Origin: JAGLOK01 sp963677605
Lineage (GTDB): Bacteria > Bacillota > Clostridia > Christensenellales > UMGS416
Assembly (NCBI GenBank): GCA_963677605.2
Contig: CAXXDX010000006.1
Location: 620,001 to 684,000 of the forward strand
DNA length: 64,000 nucleotides
Reading direction: 5' to 3'
Shown: piece by piece, positions 29,901 to 38,068 of the stretch
Position numbering within the stretch: the stretch's first letter is position 1
How the letters are laid out: each line of letters begins with the position of its first letter
Notes under the pieces: generated by a model
Told to the model about the DNA's origin: nothing
The model's input: the letters and a program-made list of their open reading frames with translations, nothing else
Databases searched by the model: none
Made by a program: the position numbers and the translations under genes

Positions 29901-31065
29901 GGTCTTCAAAGAAGAAATTGATGATTCTCTGTTTGCCTCCCTCAAATCCGCTTCCGCTAAGAAGGACACTGTCGATATCCTCCTGTTCATTTATCTCGTA
30001 AGTATCAGCTCCTGAATCACTTGGCTCTCGATTTCCATTGACATCGCTGGCCAAAGATTCTGCGGCGTGTTTTTCTTCATCTGCGATATCCGAAGCGCTA
30101 TCTGTTCTTTCGCTTCCTGCTCTATCTGCTGGCAGTGCGGATAGAGTGTCCCCGTCAGCACCATCGTATCGAATCTCCCGCTGTGATTCTTCTCCAGATA
30201 ATCTTTCCTCATCAGCCCGAATTTGCCCAGCGGTTGTGTTATCTGTCCTTTCAATTGAATATCGGGTATCATCACTTCGTTCTGATGTTTGTAGTTGATT
30301 TCCATGTTCTTTGCTCCTTTCGATTCGCAGTTCACGTTCAATAGCTTTGACGGAAAGTTCAATTTCCCTTAATATTGTTTCCGCCATATCGCTTGTTGTT
30401 TTTCCTAATTGTACGATAGTTTCCGCTGTATTGAAATTATACAGCTGAGAAAAACCAAAATCAGCGGCATCCGGCTTAAATCCGCATCTGTAAAGTACCG
30501 TAGCAATAACGCTTTCTTTGATTGTCTCTTCATACCACACTCTAAGATTCAGCTCGTCCACATCTTCAAGAAAGCTGCCATGCACTGCATATTTCAACTC
30601 ATTAAGCAAACCTTCCATGCCATCATCAAGTAAAGTATCCGTGATAGCTTCTATAGTTTCTCTAAAGTTCAGCGTATCTATATCAAGATTAAAACTGTCG
30701 GCAATATCAGCAACAACTTGCTCATTGAACTCATCTTTATACTGCCATATGAATGGCATTCTCTGTCCATTGGTATCAGATATATCAAATACATAATGCA
30801 GTCGTGAATTGTTTGAGCTCGTGTCAATCAATGCAATCCCTTTTGCTCCACGGTTGACGTATCTATGCATTACGTTGTTCCAGAGATCATAGCTTGCTAC
30901 TGCTGTAGCATCAGGACGCTGAGCGTATATAAGGCAGGTATCTCGGAAGCTGTACTTGTAGTGGTTTGCCGCTGTTTTCAGGTATTTAATCCAGTTATCT
31001 TTCCAGCTTAATTGTTTAAGCGTTGTTGCGGCTAATTCCTCAATATATTGTTGTTTTTCAGCCAT
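26911..31065 (-). CDS. N6-adenine methylase half of large ICE protein
   Basis: This 1384-residue piece contains the N-terminal domain (DTCLIYAQRPDATAVASYD), a charged variable linker, repeats of the ICE-specific domain (FLKNEYGVGGGSFIFTGDRHG region), and an N6 methylase: SAM motif ILEPAMGVGNFFG and catalytic-type motif GNVPFG (N-V-P-F instead of N-P-P-F). The methylase may protect the element during transfer. The last residues before the stop (TKQTHSSV) are out of register, because the frame shifts one base near 26930. The downstream helicase begins in the other frame. Start ATG 31065 has AAGGAG. Confidence 0.85.
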   Translation of the reverse strand: MAEKQQYIEELAATTLKQLSWKDNWIKYLKTAANHYKYSFRDTCLIYAQRPDATAVASYDLWNNVMHRYVNRGAKGIALIDTSSNNSRLHYVFDISDTNGQRMPFIWQYKDEFNEQVVADIADSFNLDIDTLNFRETIEAITDTLLDDGMEGLLNELKYAVHGSFLEDVDELNLRVWYEETIKESVIATVLYRCGFKPDAADFGFSQLYNFNTAETIVQLGKTTSDMAETILREIELSVKAIERELRIERSKEHGNQLQTSERSDDTRYSIERTDNTTAGQIRADEERLSGEESQREIRYDGADGDTLSALPADRAGSERTDSASDIADEEKHAAESLASDVNGNREPSDSGADTYEINEQEDIDSVLLSGSGFEGGKQRIINFFFEDHTSKEKADFLKNEYGVGGGSFIFTGDRHGFHDHNAKGIEIHNNGYKNPSISLTWSRAAKRIGELIENGRYFEQRYPNEKPLTKPKIEKAGQQDIEMIGAENAPFSLPENTDRKRRTQPEMNYARLVELVPHIMNKRYRYAKLKADGFMDLSVEWISEDRIAIAHYREQNGDLMADPDMTLIVDNEVKTVMPATYQNDYVGVYQEVYTDDGKWIPRLSRELTSFLSTWLKNIEFQGHVLKEARYFDEEISELPIVFDDSGKEYGFDIPHDIISMAELENKRIEEPATAIAEKNTQLVEQDNKSGSLLLDDGTYQPLFKEILKQGNVSKTGKQKIYELINDASSIELLIDDLKNIYGDFWSEVHFNEETIKWHVDESGLDVFINGLDNDKLHYTWSEMTDGIINLVNAGEYLEKEEAPETRLYEGMTVSLENRTYSVESLDALNNKIELRDITFAEGTGFPIFRKEYLDQFENELEQDGFFDRLKKEENTLQPTEQKKINFHITDDNLGVGGAKEKYKRNIEAIKLLKTIESEDRLAKTDEQVILSQYVGWGGLAIAFDEDNSSWSSEYAELKVLLSEDEYKQARASTLNAHYTSPVVIKAMYKALENMGFNGGNILEPAMGVGNFFGLLPVSMSESKLYGVELDSITGRMAQQLYQRANVDVMGFENTAYQDNFFDVAIGNVPFGAYKVADRRYDKLNFMIHDYFFCKTIDKVRPGGIIAFITSKGTLDKTNPTVRKYIAQRAELIGAIRLPNNAFQANAGTQVTSDIIFLKKRENLIDIEPDWVHLGQTEDGISVNQYFSDNPHMMLGKMTQGIGMYGNENETACEPYEGAVLSEHLEEAISNIKAEIEENEYMVDEPEFEDTSIPADPNVKNFSYCIRDDDVYYRENSRMNLVDTNATAKNRIKGMIIMRSVLNDLIDAQMNGEAEFAIRRLQQRLNDSYDTFTQESGRINTRANYMAMSEDSSYYLLCSLEILDDEGEFRRKADIFTKQTHSSV

Positions 31066-31093
31066 ATAATTCTCCTTACTATATTTTTTTACA

Positions 31094-31122
31094 ACAAAAA
31101 AGCCACATACATAGTAGTGGCT
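31094..31122 (-). terminator. Terminator after DUF2703 gene
   Basis: AGCCAC (31101-31106) and GTGGCT (31117-31122) form a stem with a ten-base loop. On the minus strand it is followed by TTTTTTG. It ends the cargo transcript before the ICE methylase-helicase. Confidence 0.7.
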
Positions 31123-31146
31123 AATTAAATATGGTTATTCTTATTA

Positions 31147-31587
31147 CTAACTACAACAGTTTTTATCGCTGCAGCAACAGGATTTATTTGATTTTTTTAT
31201 TGTGGATTTTTCTATCCCAAGCGCTTTATATCCAGCTTCCCGAATTGCTTTTGCTGGAATCTCTTCATATTTAGAACCATCATATTCCACAGTTCTGCAA
31301 TATGTTTCTTTGCCAATAAGATCAGAACATGACTCACAATAATTATCTGCAATTTTTATATCAAGTATATCTTCTATAGGAACATCATTGAAAAGTATTG
31401 TGTTTGATTGCGCAGCCTGATTTTCGTCTAAAATCGTTTCCTTTAACTCTATAGTGATTCCCTTCGGCTCTAAAGACCGTTTCATCCTTTTTACCTCATT
31501 GGTCAAGTTTTCACCTGTATCATAACAACGATCGCATGTTTCTCCGTCTACCCCTATATGTCTCCACTCGATTATTAAACTTTGCAT
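31147..31587 (-). CDS. DUF2703 cysteine-rich protein
   Basis: This 146-residue cytoplasmic protein has paired Cys residues: CDRC near 20, CESC near 89 and CCCSDKNCCS at the end. The pattern EWRHIGVDGETCDRCYDTG marks the DUF2703 family, often seen near arsenic, thiol or redox genes. A metal- or thiol-handling role fits its neighbours (DsrE, Hcp, rubredoxin) but is inferred. The start has AGGAGGG. Confidence 0.75.
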   Translation of the reverse strand: MQSLIIEWRHIGVDGETCDRCYDTGENLTNEVKRMKRSLEPKGITIELKETILDENQAAQSNTILFNDVPIEDILDIKIADNYCESCSDLIGKETYCRTVEYDGSKYEEIPAKAIREAGYKALGIEKSTIKKSNKSCCCSDKNCCS

Positions 31588-31670
31588 TGCTTTCCCTCCT
31601 GAATTTTCTTATCAATAATACAACTCATTAATTCTAGCCTATAGATATTCAGGCAATTTCTATAAGTTGA

Positions 31671-32027
31671 TTAAAACGTTAACACTTTATCGCTATTAAT
31701 AACCCACTTTGCTAATTCAGGCATAGTAGATTTTTCTGCACCTTCGAAATAGGGATGATTCTTATATATTCCACATCGAGCCATGCAGGTTCCACAAACT
31801 TTGACTTTAACATCTCTCTTTATTAAATCCTTTAACATTTGAGATAAGTCTTGATCATAGTTTTCCGGATGTTTGCATACATCTCTTGCCAAATCAACTG
31901 CGTCATTCATTAAAAAGATCCTTACTTCGCTTCCAGCTTCGAGCAATTTATCTGCTAGCCTCAGCCCATTCCAAGTTACATCCGTTTCATCATATGGCTG
32001 ACGGTTAAAAATTATTAATACGCTCAT
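31671..32027 (-). CDS. DsrE-like sulfur-relay protein
   Basis: This 118-residue DsrE/DsrF-fold protein begins MSVLIIFNRQPYDETDVTWN. The region VKVCGTCMARCGIYK contains the conserved active-site Cys of the family and extra Cys residues. Relatives shift sulfur or bind thiols. It has its own consensus promoter with a 17-base spacer. It stands between DUF2703 and Hcp, which supports a role in sulfur or nitrosative stress. Confidence 0.8.
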   Translation of the reverse strand: MSVLIIFNRQPYDETDVTWNGLRLADKLLEAGSEVRIFLMNDAVDLARDVCKHPENYDQDLSQMLKDLIKRDVKVKVCGTCMARCGIYKNHPYFEGAEKSTMPELAKWVINSDKVLTF

Positions 32028-32078
32028 GTTAATTCCTCCTTAAAAGTTTTCTGCAAACTTTTATAATATTCTTATTCA

Positions 32079-32144
32079 ACTATAAGTAAATACCAAAATC
32101 ATGTCAATAATACGATTATTTAAATCATGATTATCGCATGATTT
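32079..32144 (-). promoter_or_regulatory. Sigma-70-type promoter of DsrE-like gene, with nearby repeat
   Basis: TTGACA (32102-32107) and TATAGT (32079-32084) are separated by 17 bases and lead to the DsrE-like start at 32027. Three AAATCATG/CATGATTT half-sites (about 32096-32103, 32122-32129, 32137-32144) lie at or upstream of the -35. The last two form an inverted repeat and may be an operator. Confidence 0.7.
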
Positions 32145-32163
32145 TGATTATTAAAGTATATAT

Positions 32164-32199
32164 GAACAATCAGAACGTCAATTGGCGTTCTGATTGTTC
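32164..32199. terminator. Perfect 14-base hairpin after hcp
   Basis: GAACAATCAGAACG (32164-32177) pairs perfectly with 32186-32199; the loop has eight bases. It lies 20 bases after the hcp stop, so it is probably a terminator or mRNA 3' stabiliser, although no T-run follows on the minus strand. Confidence 0.55.
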
Positions 32200-32219
32200 A
32201 AGAGTTTATTCATTGCATC

Positions 32220-33842
32220 TTAAGACATAAACAATTGAATATCTTCATCTGCTGTTCCAATACCAGCGATCCCAAACTTTTCTACAAGAACTTTTGCAAC
32301 ATTTGGTGATAAGAACCCGGGCAGTGTCGGTCCAAGATGAATGTTTTTAACTCCGAGGTATAGGAGCGCTAACAATACGATAACTGCTTTTTGTTCGTAC
32401 CAGGCAATATTATATGCTATTGGCAGTTCGTTAATATCCTCAAGCTCAAATACTTCTTTAAGTTTCATTGCAATTACAGCAAGTGAATACGAGTCATTGC
32501 ACTGACCGGCATCGAGAACACGGGGTATACCGCCTATGTCTCCGAGAGGAAGTTTATTGTACCGATATTTTGCACAACCAGCCGTCAGGATGACTGTATC
32601 TTTTGGAAGCTTTTCTGCAAATTCAGTGTAATAATCCCTTGATTTCATCCTGCCATCACAGCCTGCCATTACAAAGAACTTTTTAATTGCGCCTGATTTA
32701 ACAGCATCTACAACCTTATCTGCTAAAGCAAGAACCTGATTGTGCGCAAATCCACCGACTATGCTGCCAGTTTCAATCTCTTCAGGAGCAGGGAGCGATT
32801 TAGCCATTTCAATGATTTCTGAAAAATCTTTTTTACCGTTTTCATCCGGTTCAATATGCGTACAGTTCGGATATCCTGAAGACCCTGTGGTAAATATACG
32901 TTGCCTGATCTCTTCTTTTCTTGGCGGGACTATACAGTTAGTTGTAAAGAGTATCGGCCCATTGAAAGACTCAAACTCCGTTAGCTGCTTCCACCATGCG
33001 TTCCCGTAGTTGCCTACAAAGTTATCATACTTCTTAAACGCCGGGTAATAATGTGCAGGAAGCATTTCACTGTGAGTATATACATCCACTCCTGTACCCT
33101 GTGTCTGTTCAAGCAGCTGCTCCAAATCTGTAAGATCATGACCGGATATCAAGATTGCCGGATTGCTGCGTACTCCGATGTTAACTTCGGTTATTTCTGG
33201 ATTGCCGTATTTGGATGTATTTGCACCATCCAACAGCGCCATCGCTTTTACGCCATATTCGCCTGTTTTCATTGTCAGCGAAACTAAATCATCAGCAGAA
33301 AGACTGTCATCCAATGTTGCTGCCAATGCTTCTAAAATGAATGAATAGATTTCCTTATCTTCTTTACCTAAGTTAAAAGCATGCTCCGTATATGCTGCCA
33401 TGCCCTTAAGTCCATATGTAATCATCTCCCGAAGCGAACGTACATCTTCATTCTCAGTGCGTAAAACACCGACTCCGGCTGCCTTATCGAGCATAGACTC
33501 TCTTGTGTCTACCGTAAATGTAGCAGCATCATGGAGATTATCTGCAGAAGTACCTTTTTTCAGTTCGTCACGCAATGATATCATTTTCTTGATCTGCACT
33601 TCAATTGCCCCATCATCAAAGTTAGCATTCGTGATTGTCATAAACAAACTGTTGATTACCTGATAGTTTATTTCATCTGTTGATTCCAACTTGCCTTTCT
33701 TTACAACATCCGCTATGCCTTTCAGCGTATAGATTAATAAGTCCTGTAGTTTTGCAACTTCTTCTGTTTTTCCGCATACACCACGTACTTCACACCCTGT
33801 ACCTTTAGCTGTCTCCTGACATTGATAACAAAACATTCCCAT
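32220..33842 (-). CDS. hcp: Hydroxylamine reductase (hybrid-cluster protein)
   Basis: This 540-residue enzyme reduces hydroxylamine to ammonia and probably NO to N2O, protecting anaerobes from nitrosative stress. The N-terminal cluster ligands are C5, C8, C17 and C23 (FCYQC, then TGCEVRGVC), the class I spacing. Later hybrid-cluster motifs (ISGHDLTDLE, TNCIVPP, AGCAKYRYN, QCNDS, YEQKA) are present. It follows rubredoxin after 15 bases, with AAGGAGG at the start, and probably takes electrons from rubredoxin. The operon has a Crp/Fnr-like operator. Class I Hcp usually has a reductase partner; here the candidates are rubredoxin or the ferredoxin-like protein. Confidence 0.95.
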   Translation of the reverse strand: MGMFCYQCQETAKGTGCEVRGVCGKTEEVAKLQDLLIYTLKGIADVVKKGKLESTDEINYQVINSLFMTITNANFDDGAIEVQIKKMISLRDELKKGTSADNLHDAATFTVDTRESMLDKAAGVGVLRTENEDVRSLREMITYGLKGMAAYTEHAFNLGKEDKEIYSFILEALAATLDDSLSADDLVSLTMKTGEYGVKAMALLDGANTSKYGNPEITEVNIGVRSNPAILISGHDLTDLEQLLEQTQGTGVDVYTHSEMLPAHYYPAFKKYDNFVGNYGNAWWKQLTEFESFNGPILFTTNCIVPPRKEEIRQRIFTTGSSGYPNCTHIEPDENGKKDFSEIIEMAKSLPAPEEIETGSIVGGFAHNQVLALADKVVDAVKSGAIKKFFVMAGCDGRMKSRDYYTEFAEKLPKDTVILTAGCAKYRYNKLPLGDIGGIPRVLDAGQCNDSYSLAVIAMKLKEVFELEDINELPIAYNIAWYEQKAVIVLLALLYLGVKNIHLGPTLPGFLSPNVAKVLVEKFGIAGIGTADEDIQLFMS

Positions 33843-33857
33843 TACTAAAATCCTCCT

Positions 33858-34022
33858 TCATTCGTCCATTGGTTCAAATTCGTCTTTTCCTACGAAGCAT
33901 ACCGGACAAACCCATTCTTCAGGCAAGTCCTCAAAAGCTGTTCCGAGTTTTATTCCATTATCCGGGTCACCTTCATTTGGATTATAAATATATCCGCACG
34001 GAACACAAACATACTTTTTCAT
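33858..34022 (-). CDS. Rubredoxin
   Basis: This 54-residue protein starts MKKYVCVPCGYIYNPNEGDP. Its iron ligands are CVPCG near 6-9 and CPVCF near 39-42, the full rubredoxin C-x2-C pair. AAGGGA stands before the ATG. It lies between the cupin and hcp genes in one transcript. As an electron carrier it likely supplies Hcp or another reductase of the cassette. Confidence 0.92.
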   Translation of the reverse strand: MKKYVCVPCGYIYNPNEGDPDNGIKLGTAFEDLPEEWVCPVCFVGKDEFEPMDE

Positions 34023-34037
34023 TTTAATATCCCTTCC

Positions 34038-34352
34038 TCATTTAGTCGGTGCCGGAGCTTTAACAACAATTAGTTCTAAAACATCCTGATTTAAATTACG
34101 CACATTCATTTTTGTGTCCACAGGTATTTTTAATAAACTACCTTTTGGATATTCATGAAATTCCTGATCATTAAGACCAATGGACAATAGTCCTCTAACT
34201 ACCGTCATATAGACATTGGAATTAGAAAAATGCTCAGGCAATCCTTCGTCTTTATTAAATACCATATGGATGTAATGAATATTCTCGTCAAAAATAACTT
34301 TTTCAACTGCTTTTTCATCTGCAGTGGATATATTATATACTTGTTCAATCAT
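34038..34352 (-). CDS. Small cupin-domain protein
   Basis: This 104-residue single-domain cupin has the beta-rich pattern GLPEHFSNSNVYMTVVRGLLS and a second half PKGSLLKIPVDTKM. Metal-binding His residues are few (H61 is a candidate), so it may be a sensor or carrier rather than an enzyme. It is the first gene of the cupin-rubredoxin-hcp operon. A GGAGG site precedes the start, and a Crp/Fnr-like operator lies upstream. Confidence 0.75.
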   Translation of the reverse strand: MIEQVYNISTADEKAVEKVIFDENIHYIHMVFNKDEGLPEHFSNSNVYMTVVRGLLSIGLNDQEFHEYPKGSLLKIPVDTKMNVRNLNQDVLELIVVKAPAPTK

Positions 34353-34380
34353 AGAAAACCCTCCTTAATTTGATATGTTA

Positions 34381-34423
34381 ATTATATAACGAAGTCAAGT
34401 TGATTAATGTTGCAATTGCAACA
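34381..34423 (-). promoter_or_regulatory. Promoter with Crp/Fnr-like operator centred near -41.5
   Basis: TATAAT lies at 34381-34386 on the minus strand. A perfect 16-base palindrome, TGTTGCAATTGCAACA, lies at 34408-34423. The gap places the palindrome centre at about -41.5 from the expected start of transcription, the class II activator position for Crp/Fnr regulators. No good -35 hexamer is seen, as is usual for activator-dependent promoters. It controls cupin-rubredoxin-hcp. Confidence 0.7.
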
Positions 34424-34475
34424 ATTTACGAAAAAACATAATGATGTGTATTGGTTCAAGTTTCTTTTTATTATA

Positions 34476-34925
34476 TCACTTTTTCGTTAATTTAGCTTTT
34501 CCCTTATAGTTTATCGCTGAAGCTGGGCACACATCCGAGCAATTTGTGCATTGATGGCATAGTTTAGATGATATAATTGCTTTTTTGCTATCTCCATTAA
34601 CCGCAATAGCCAGCGACGGGCAAACCTTTTCGCACTTTTTGCAGCCTATACATGCATTTTCATCAACTTTCTTTGAAAAGAAAGCGAATCTCCCGAATAG
34701 CTTTTGAAGAACTCCAAACGGGCATATGTAAATATGAAATACTTCCTGCTTATATCTCAATGTGACCAGTATTGATATTGCAAGCCAAATTAACAATATA
34801 GGAAGATTAATATGCAATGCTTTTTTTGACATAATCATTATTACTACACTAATCCCCAGAACAAACCAAGGCAAGATTCCTTTTTCAAGCCATTTAGGCG
34901 TTTTTTGTGTTTGAATTTTTAACAT
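34476..34925 (-). CDS. Membrane-associated 4Fe-4S ferredoxin-like protein (possibly truncated)
   Basis: This protein of about 149 residues has two membrane segments (about 20-40 and 45-60). Two 4Fe-4S motifs follow, CIGCKKCEKVCP and CHQCTNCSDVCP, and the tail is Lys-rich. It belongs to the NapH/NosR-like polyferredoxin group and could feed electrons to Hcp. The start at 34925 has no clear ribosome site. Just at this point the opposite strand enters a truncated Crp gene, so the 5' end may have been cut by a deletion. NapH-like relatives usually have four membrane segments before the clusters, which supports truncation. Confidence 0.7.
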   Translation of the reverse strand: MLKIQTQKTPKWLEKGILPWFVLGISVVIMIMSKKALHINLPILLIWLAISILVTLRYKQEVFHIYICPFGVLQKLFGRFAFFSKKVDENACIGCKKCEKVCPSLAIAVNGDSKKAIISSKLCHQCTNCSDVCPASAINYKGKAKLTKK

Positions 34926-35176
34926 CCGATCATTCTGCAATATTGAGTTTTAAATTAAAGAGCTATGTTAACCGAACTCTTCATGAAAATATACTTAGCT
35001 TTCTTGAGTATGAAAAAAAGAAACAAGATTCTAACAGAATAATCTTAAATATGACCAAGAAAGCTTTGGCAGATAAGATTGGTGTTCAGCGTACATCTCT
35101 TTCAAGAGAACTTTCAAAGATGAAAAACGACGGGCTTATCGATTTTAATTCCGAATCAATAACCATCTTATATTAG
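34907..35176 (+). pseudogene. C-terminal remnant of Crp/Fnr-family regulator
   Basis: The 89-residue frame ends with NMTKKALADKIGVQRTSLSRELSKMKNDGLIDF, a canonical Crp/Fnr wHTH. The preceding helix (YVNRTLHENILSFLEYEKKK) is the usual link from the sensor domain. The cyclic-nucleotide-like sensor domain (about 130 residues) is missing. The first ten or so residues are antisense to the ferredoxin gene. Its neighbour hcp suggests it was an HcpR-type activator. It is on the plus strand, opposite to most genes. Confidence 0.75.
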
Positions 35177-35239
35177 GTATTTTGACTAGATTAGAAGTTG
35201 CTTCTAAAATAAGAGTAATTTAATATTAGAAAAAAGTCA

Positions 35240-36238
35240 TTACATTTTCCCTTTTTGTTTGTACATTAAAACATCGGCTCTTTTAAAAACATCCTGATAG
35301 TTATTATCGCTTTCTTCAAATTTTGAAATTCCGTAGCAAAAACCTGAAAATTCAACTACTTCGTTCATTTCCTGTTCCACTGAATTCTTTATCCTTTCTA
35401 GTAACTTTTCAGTTTCATGTATGTCTGTATTTGGGCAAATAAGAACAAATTCATCACCACCCCATCTTCCTAAAAAATCAGTTTCTCTAATTCTAGAACT
35501 AATTCCGTTTGCAAAAGTTTTTATAATATCATCTCCTGCAATATGTCCGTGTCTATCATTAATAAATTTTAAATCATTAATATCCATTATAGTGACTGAA
35601 AAAGTATGTGAATATCTTTTTGCTCTCTCGAATTCACTTTTTAATATGGCTTCGATTTTCCTCCTATTATAGGATGAAGTCAGCATATCTATTTCTGCAT
35701 AATATAACAATTCGTTTTGATAGCATAATAATTCAAGATCACGTTCTAATGCTAGTTTAAATTCAAATAGCAAGTCCTTGTACTCTTGTTCAAAGGAATT
35801 AGTTTTATTATCTAAAACGCATATCGTTCCAAAAAACTCGTCATCTGGCCATTTAATAGGCAATCCATAATATGAAATCATATTTAGGCTAACATCAGGA
35901 TTATCTTTCCAGTTTTCATATTTCATTGCATAATCTATTAAAAGTTCATTATTTGTGCCTAGTACCGATTCACAATACAAACCACATCCTAAATTATCTC
36001 CATCACCTTCATGATATGGATTATCAGGATTGTTGCTTTTTAAAAAAACTTTCATTGAATCTTTGGTAACTTGCATTATAAGTGCAGCTGGTACGCAAAA
36101 TATTTTGGCGATTAAATCAATGGTTTTTTGCCATCTATCTATATATAGCTGCTCAACACATGGTTTATCTTCATCTGTTATAGCAATTTCTTTGTATTCA
36201 TTGTATTCTCGCAGAAAAACTTTTGTAATATTTTTCAT
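35240..36238 (-). CDS. GAF-GGDEF diguanylate cyclase
   Basis: This 332-residue protein makes c-di-GMP. Residues about 30-170 form a GAF-like sensor (QVTKDSMKVFLKSN, then FFGTICVLDNKTNSF). The C-terminal GGDEF domain starts at LTSSYNRRKIEAIL and has DINDLKFINDRHGH and the active-site GRWGGDEF. An inhibitory I-site RETD is five residues before GGDEF, so product feedback is expected. There is no membrane segment. It is the last gene of the sensory island and could be its output. Confidence 0.9.
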   Translation of the reverse strand: MKNITKVFLREYNEYKEIAITDEDKPCVEQLYIDRWQKTIDLIAKIFCVPAALIMQVTKDSMKVFLKSNNPDNPYHEGDGDNLGCGLYCESVLGTNNELLIDYAMKYENWKDNPDVSLNMISYYGLPIKWPDDEFFGTICVLDNKTNSFEQEYKDLLFEFKLALERDLELLCYQNELLYYAEIDMLTSSYNRRKIEAILKSEFERAKRYSHTFSVTIMDINDLKFINDRHGHIAGDDIIKTFANGISSRIRETDFLGRWGGDEFVLICPNTDIHETEKLLERIKNSVEQEMNEVVEFSGFCYGISKFEESDNNYQDVFKRADVLMYKQKGKM

Positions 36239-36349
36239 TTAATCTCCCTGTATTTACATAATCCGAAACTAAGTATTGTATAAGTATATGAGTAGTTGAT
36301 ATAAAGTTCAATATATTTATCCATCTTACAATCGAGCCAACTAATCAAC

Positions 36350-38041
36350 TTAAACATCAGACTGTTTTAGAGGAAGATCAATATTAAATTTTGTATACTC
36401 ACCTTCTTTTGTTTCAAAGCTCAATACACCATTATGCTCTTTTATTATTCCATAGCTTATAGACAACCCCAATCCAGTCCCTTCCGCTCTGCTTTTTGTT
36501 GTAAAGAATGGATCGAATATCTTGTTTTGTATGTGTTCAGGAATTCCCTTACCATGATCCTCAATAGTGATTTTAATTCCCTGCTCATTGTTTAAATAAT
36601 TTGTTTTAGTTGCACTTATAAAAATAGTTTTATCTTTATGAAAACCTTCATATTTTGCATTCAATGCATCTTTTGCGTTTACTAATAAATTTAGTATAAC
36701 TTGTTGCAATTCTTGTTCTCTGCACTCAATTTTAGGAAGCGCTTTATCTATGTTAACTTCTATCTCTATTTGATCATGTCTAAGAATGTTCGTAATTAAA
36801 CTCAATAATTTATTTATTAGTTCTTCAATATCACAATAAGTGAACCTTTTGTTTTCGGTTCTAGAAAGCTGAAGAAGATTTGTAACGATAGATGCAATCC
36901 TATTAGATTCTTTTATGATTTCACTTGAATATTTTAGTATCGAATCCCTGTTTTCATTACAGTCCAAATCTTTATCTTGTGCTGTATCAAAAATTACTTG
37001 CCCCCAATTTAAAACTCCATTTATAGGATTGTTTATTTCATGTGCTACTCCACTTGCCAATACACCAATGGCTTCTAATTTTTGTTGTGATCTTAAATGT
37101 GCTTCCATATCAAGCATTGCTTTATTGGACTTATTTAGTTCTTCCGTTTTCTGTTTGATTTTACGCCGTACTATAATTGTTCCCACAATAAGTACTAATA
37201 ATAAAATCGGTGCCAATATTATTAATGAAGTCTTAATCACTTCAATAGGGTTAGGCTGGGCATCAATAATAAACGGAAACCACTTTTTATACAATCGGTC
37301 ATACTCTCCATTAGCTGAAACAATTGCCAGTCCTTCATTAAGTCTTGCTAATAGCTCTTTACCGCCTTCTTTTACGGCAAAACAGAACTTTTGCTCAAAT
37401 CCGCTTAAATTAGTTCTTATTTGTGTTAGTCCATCTTCATCAATTTGCGTTGCCGCTATGACATTACTAATATTAAATTGTTGTATAAGTTGTTCACCAA
37501 CTAAGCTTTGGGCAAGAATGGCGTCGTGCTTTCCTGAAGAAAGAAGTTCAAATGCTTCCTGATACGTTTGTGTTAAAATGAGGTTTTCTGAAAAACCCAT
37601 TCTCATCGCGTACTCGTGTGCATTGTCTCCATTCATAACAATAATTTCTTTACCATATAAGTCTTCTTCAGTATTAATATCTTTTTCATCCATCCTAATA
37701 AAAATATTACCATGCATAATTATATAAGGTGCTGTAAAATCAAAATATTGATCTCTTTCCTCTGTATAACCTACAAGTGGTAACACATCCAAATCTCCGT
37801 TTTTCAATTCATCTTTTATAGTAGCCCAATCATCAACTTTAAACTCTATATCTAAACTCATTACATCAGCCACAGCCTTTAAAAGTTCAACAGAAAATCC
37901 ATCCGCTTCTCCATTATCTGTTACAGAAAATGGTGGATAATCATATTCTGTAGCGCTCTTATATTTATCATCTGTAGCATACGAATCTATTGGTATCAAC
38001 AATACAAGTACCACAATAATCACTACAACTAATCGTCTCAT
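36350..38041 (-). CDS. Histidine kinase with extracytoplasmic SBP-type sensor
   Basis: This 563-residue kinase has a signal-like start (RRLVVVIIVVLVLLIPIDSY), then a family-3 solute-binding domain (DYPPFSVTDNGEADGFSVEL, about 30-260) of the amino-acid-binding type. One membrane segment follows near 268-290. The kinase part has the H-box ASGVAHEINNPINGVL near 335 and an ATPase with DHGKGIPEHI and GTGLGLSISYG. It should sense a small ligand such as an amino acid outside the cell. It is 28 bases after the PAS kinase. Confidence 0.9.
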   Translation of the reverse strand: MRRLVVVIIVVLVLLIPIDSYATDDKYKSATEYDYPPFSVTDNGEADGFSVELLKAVADVMSLDIEFKVDDWATIKDELKNGDLDVLPLVGYTEERDQYFDFTAPYIIMHGNIFIRMDEKDINTEEDLYGKEIIVMNGDNAHEYAMRMGFSENLILTQTYQEAFELLSSGKHDAILAQSLVGEQLIQQFNISNVIAATQIDEDGLTQIRTNLSGFEQKFCFAVKEGGKELLARLNEGLAIVSANGEYDRLYKKWFPFIIDAQPNPIEVIKTSLIILAPILLLVLIVGTIIVRRKIKQKTEELNKSNKAMLDMEAHLRSQQKLEAIGVLASGVAHEINNPINGVLNWGQVIFDTAQDKDLDCNENRDSILKYSSEIIKESNRIASIVTNLLQLSRTENKRFTYCDIEELINKLLSLITNILRHDQIEIEVNIDKALPKIECREQELQQVILNLLVNAKDALNAKYEGFHKDKTIFISATKTNYLNNEQGIKITIEDHGKGIPEHIQNKIFDPFFTTKSRAEGTGLGLSISYGIIKEHNGVLSFETKEGEYTKFNIDLPLKQSDV

Positions 38042-38068
38042 TGGTGCTAACCTCTTCTTAATAGTATA

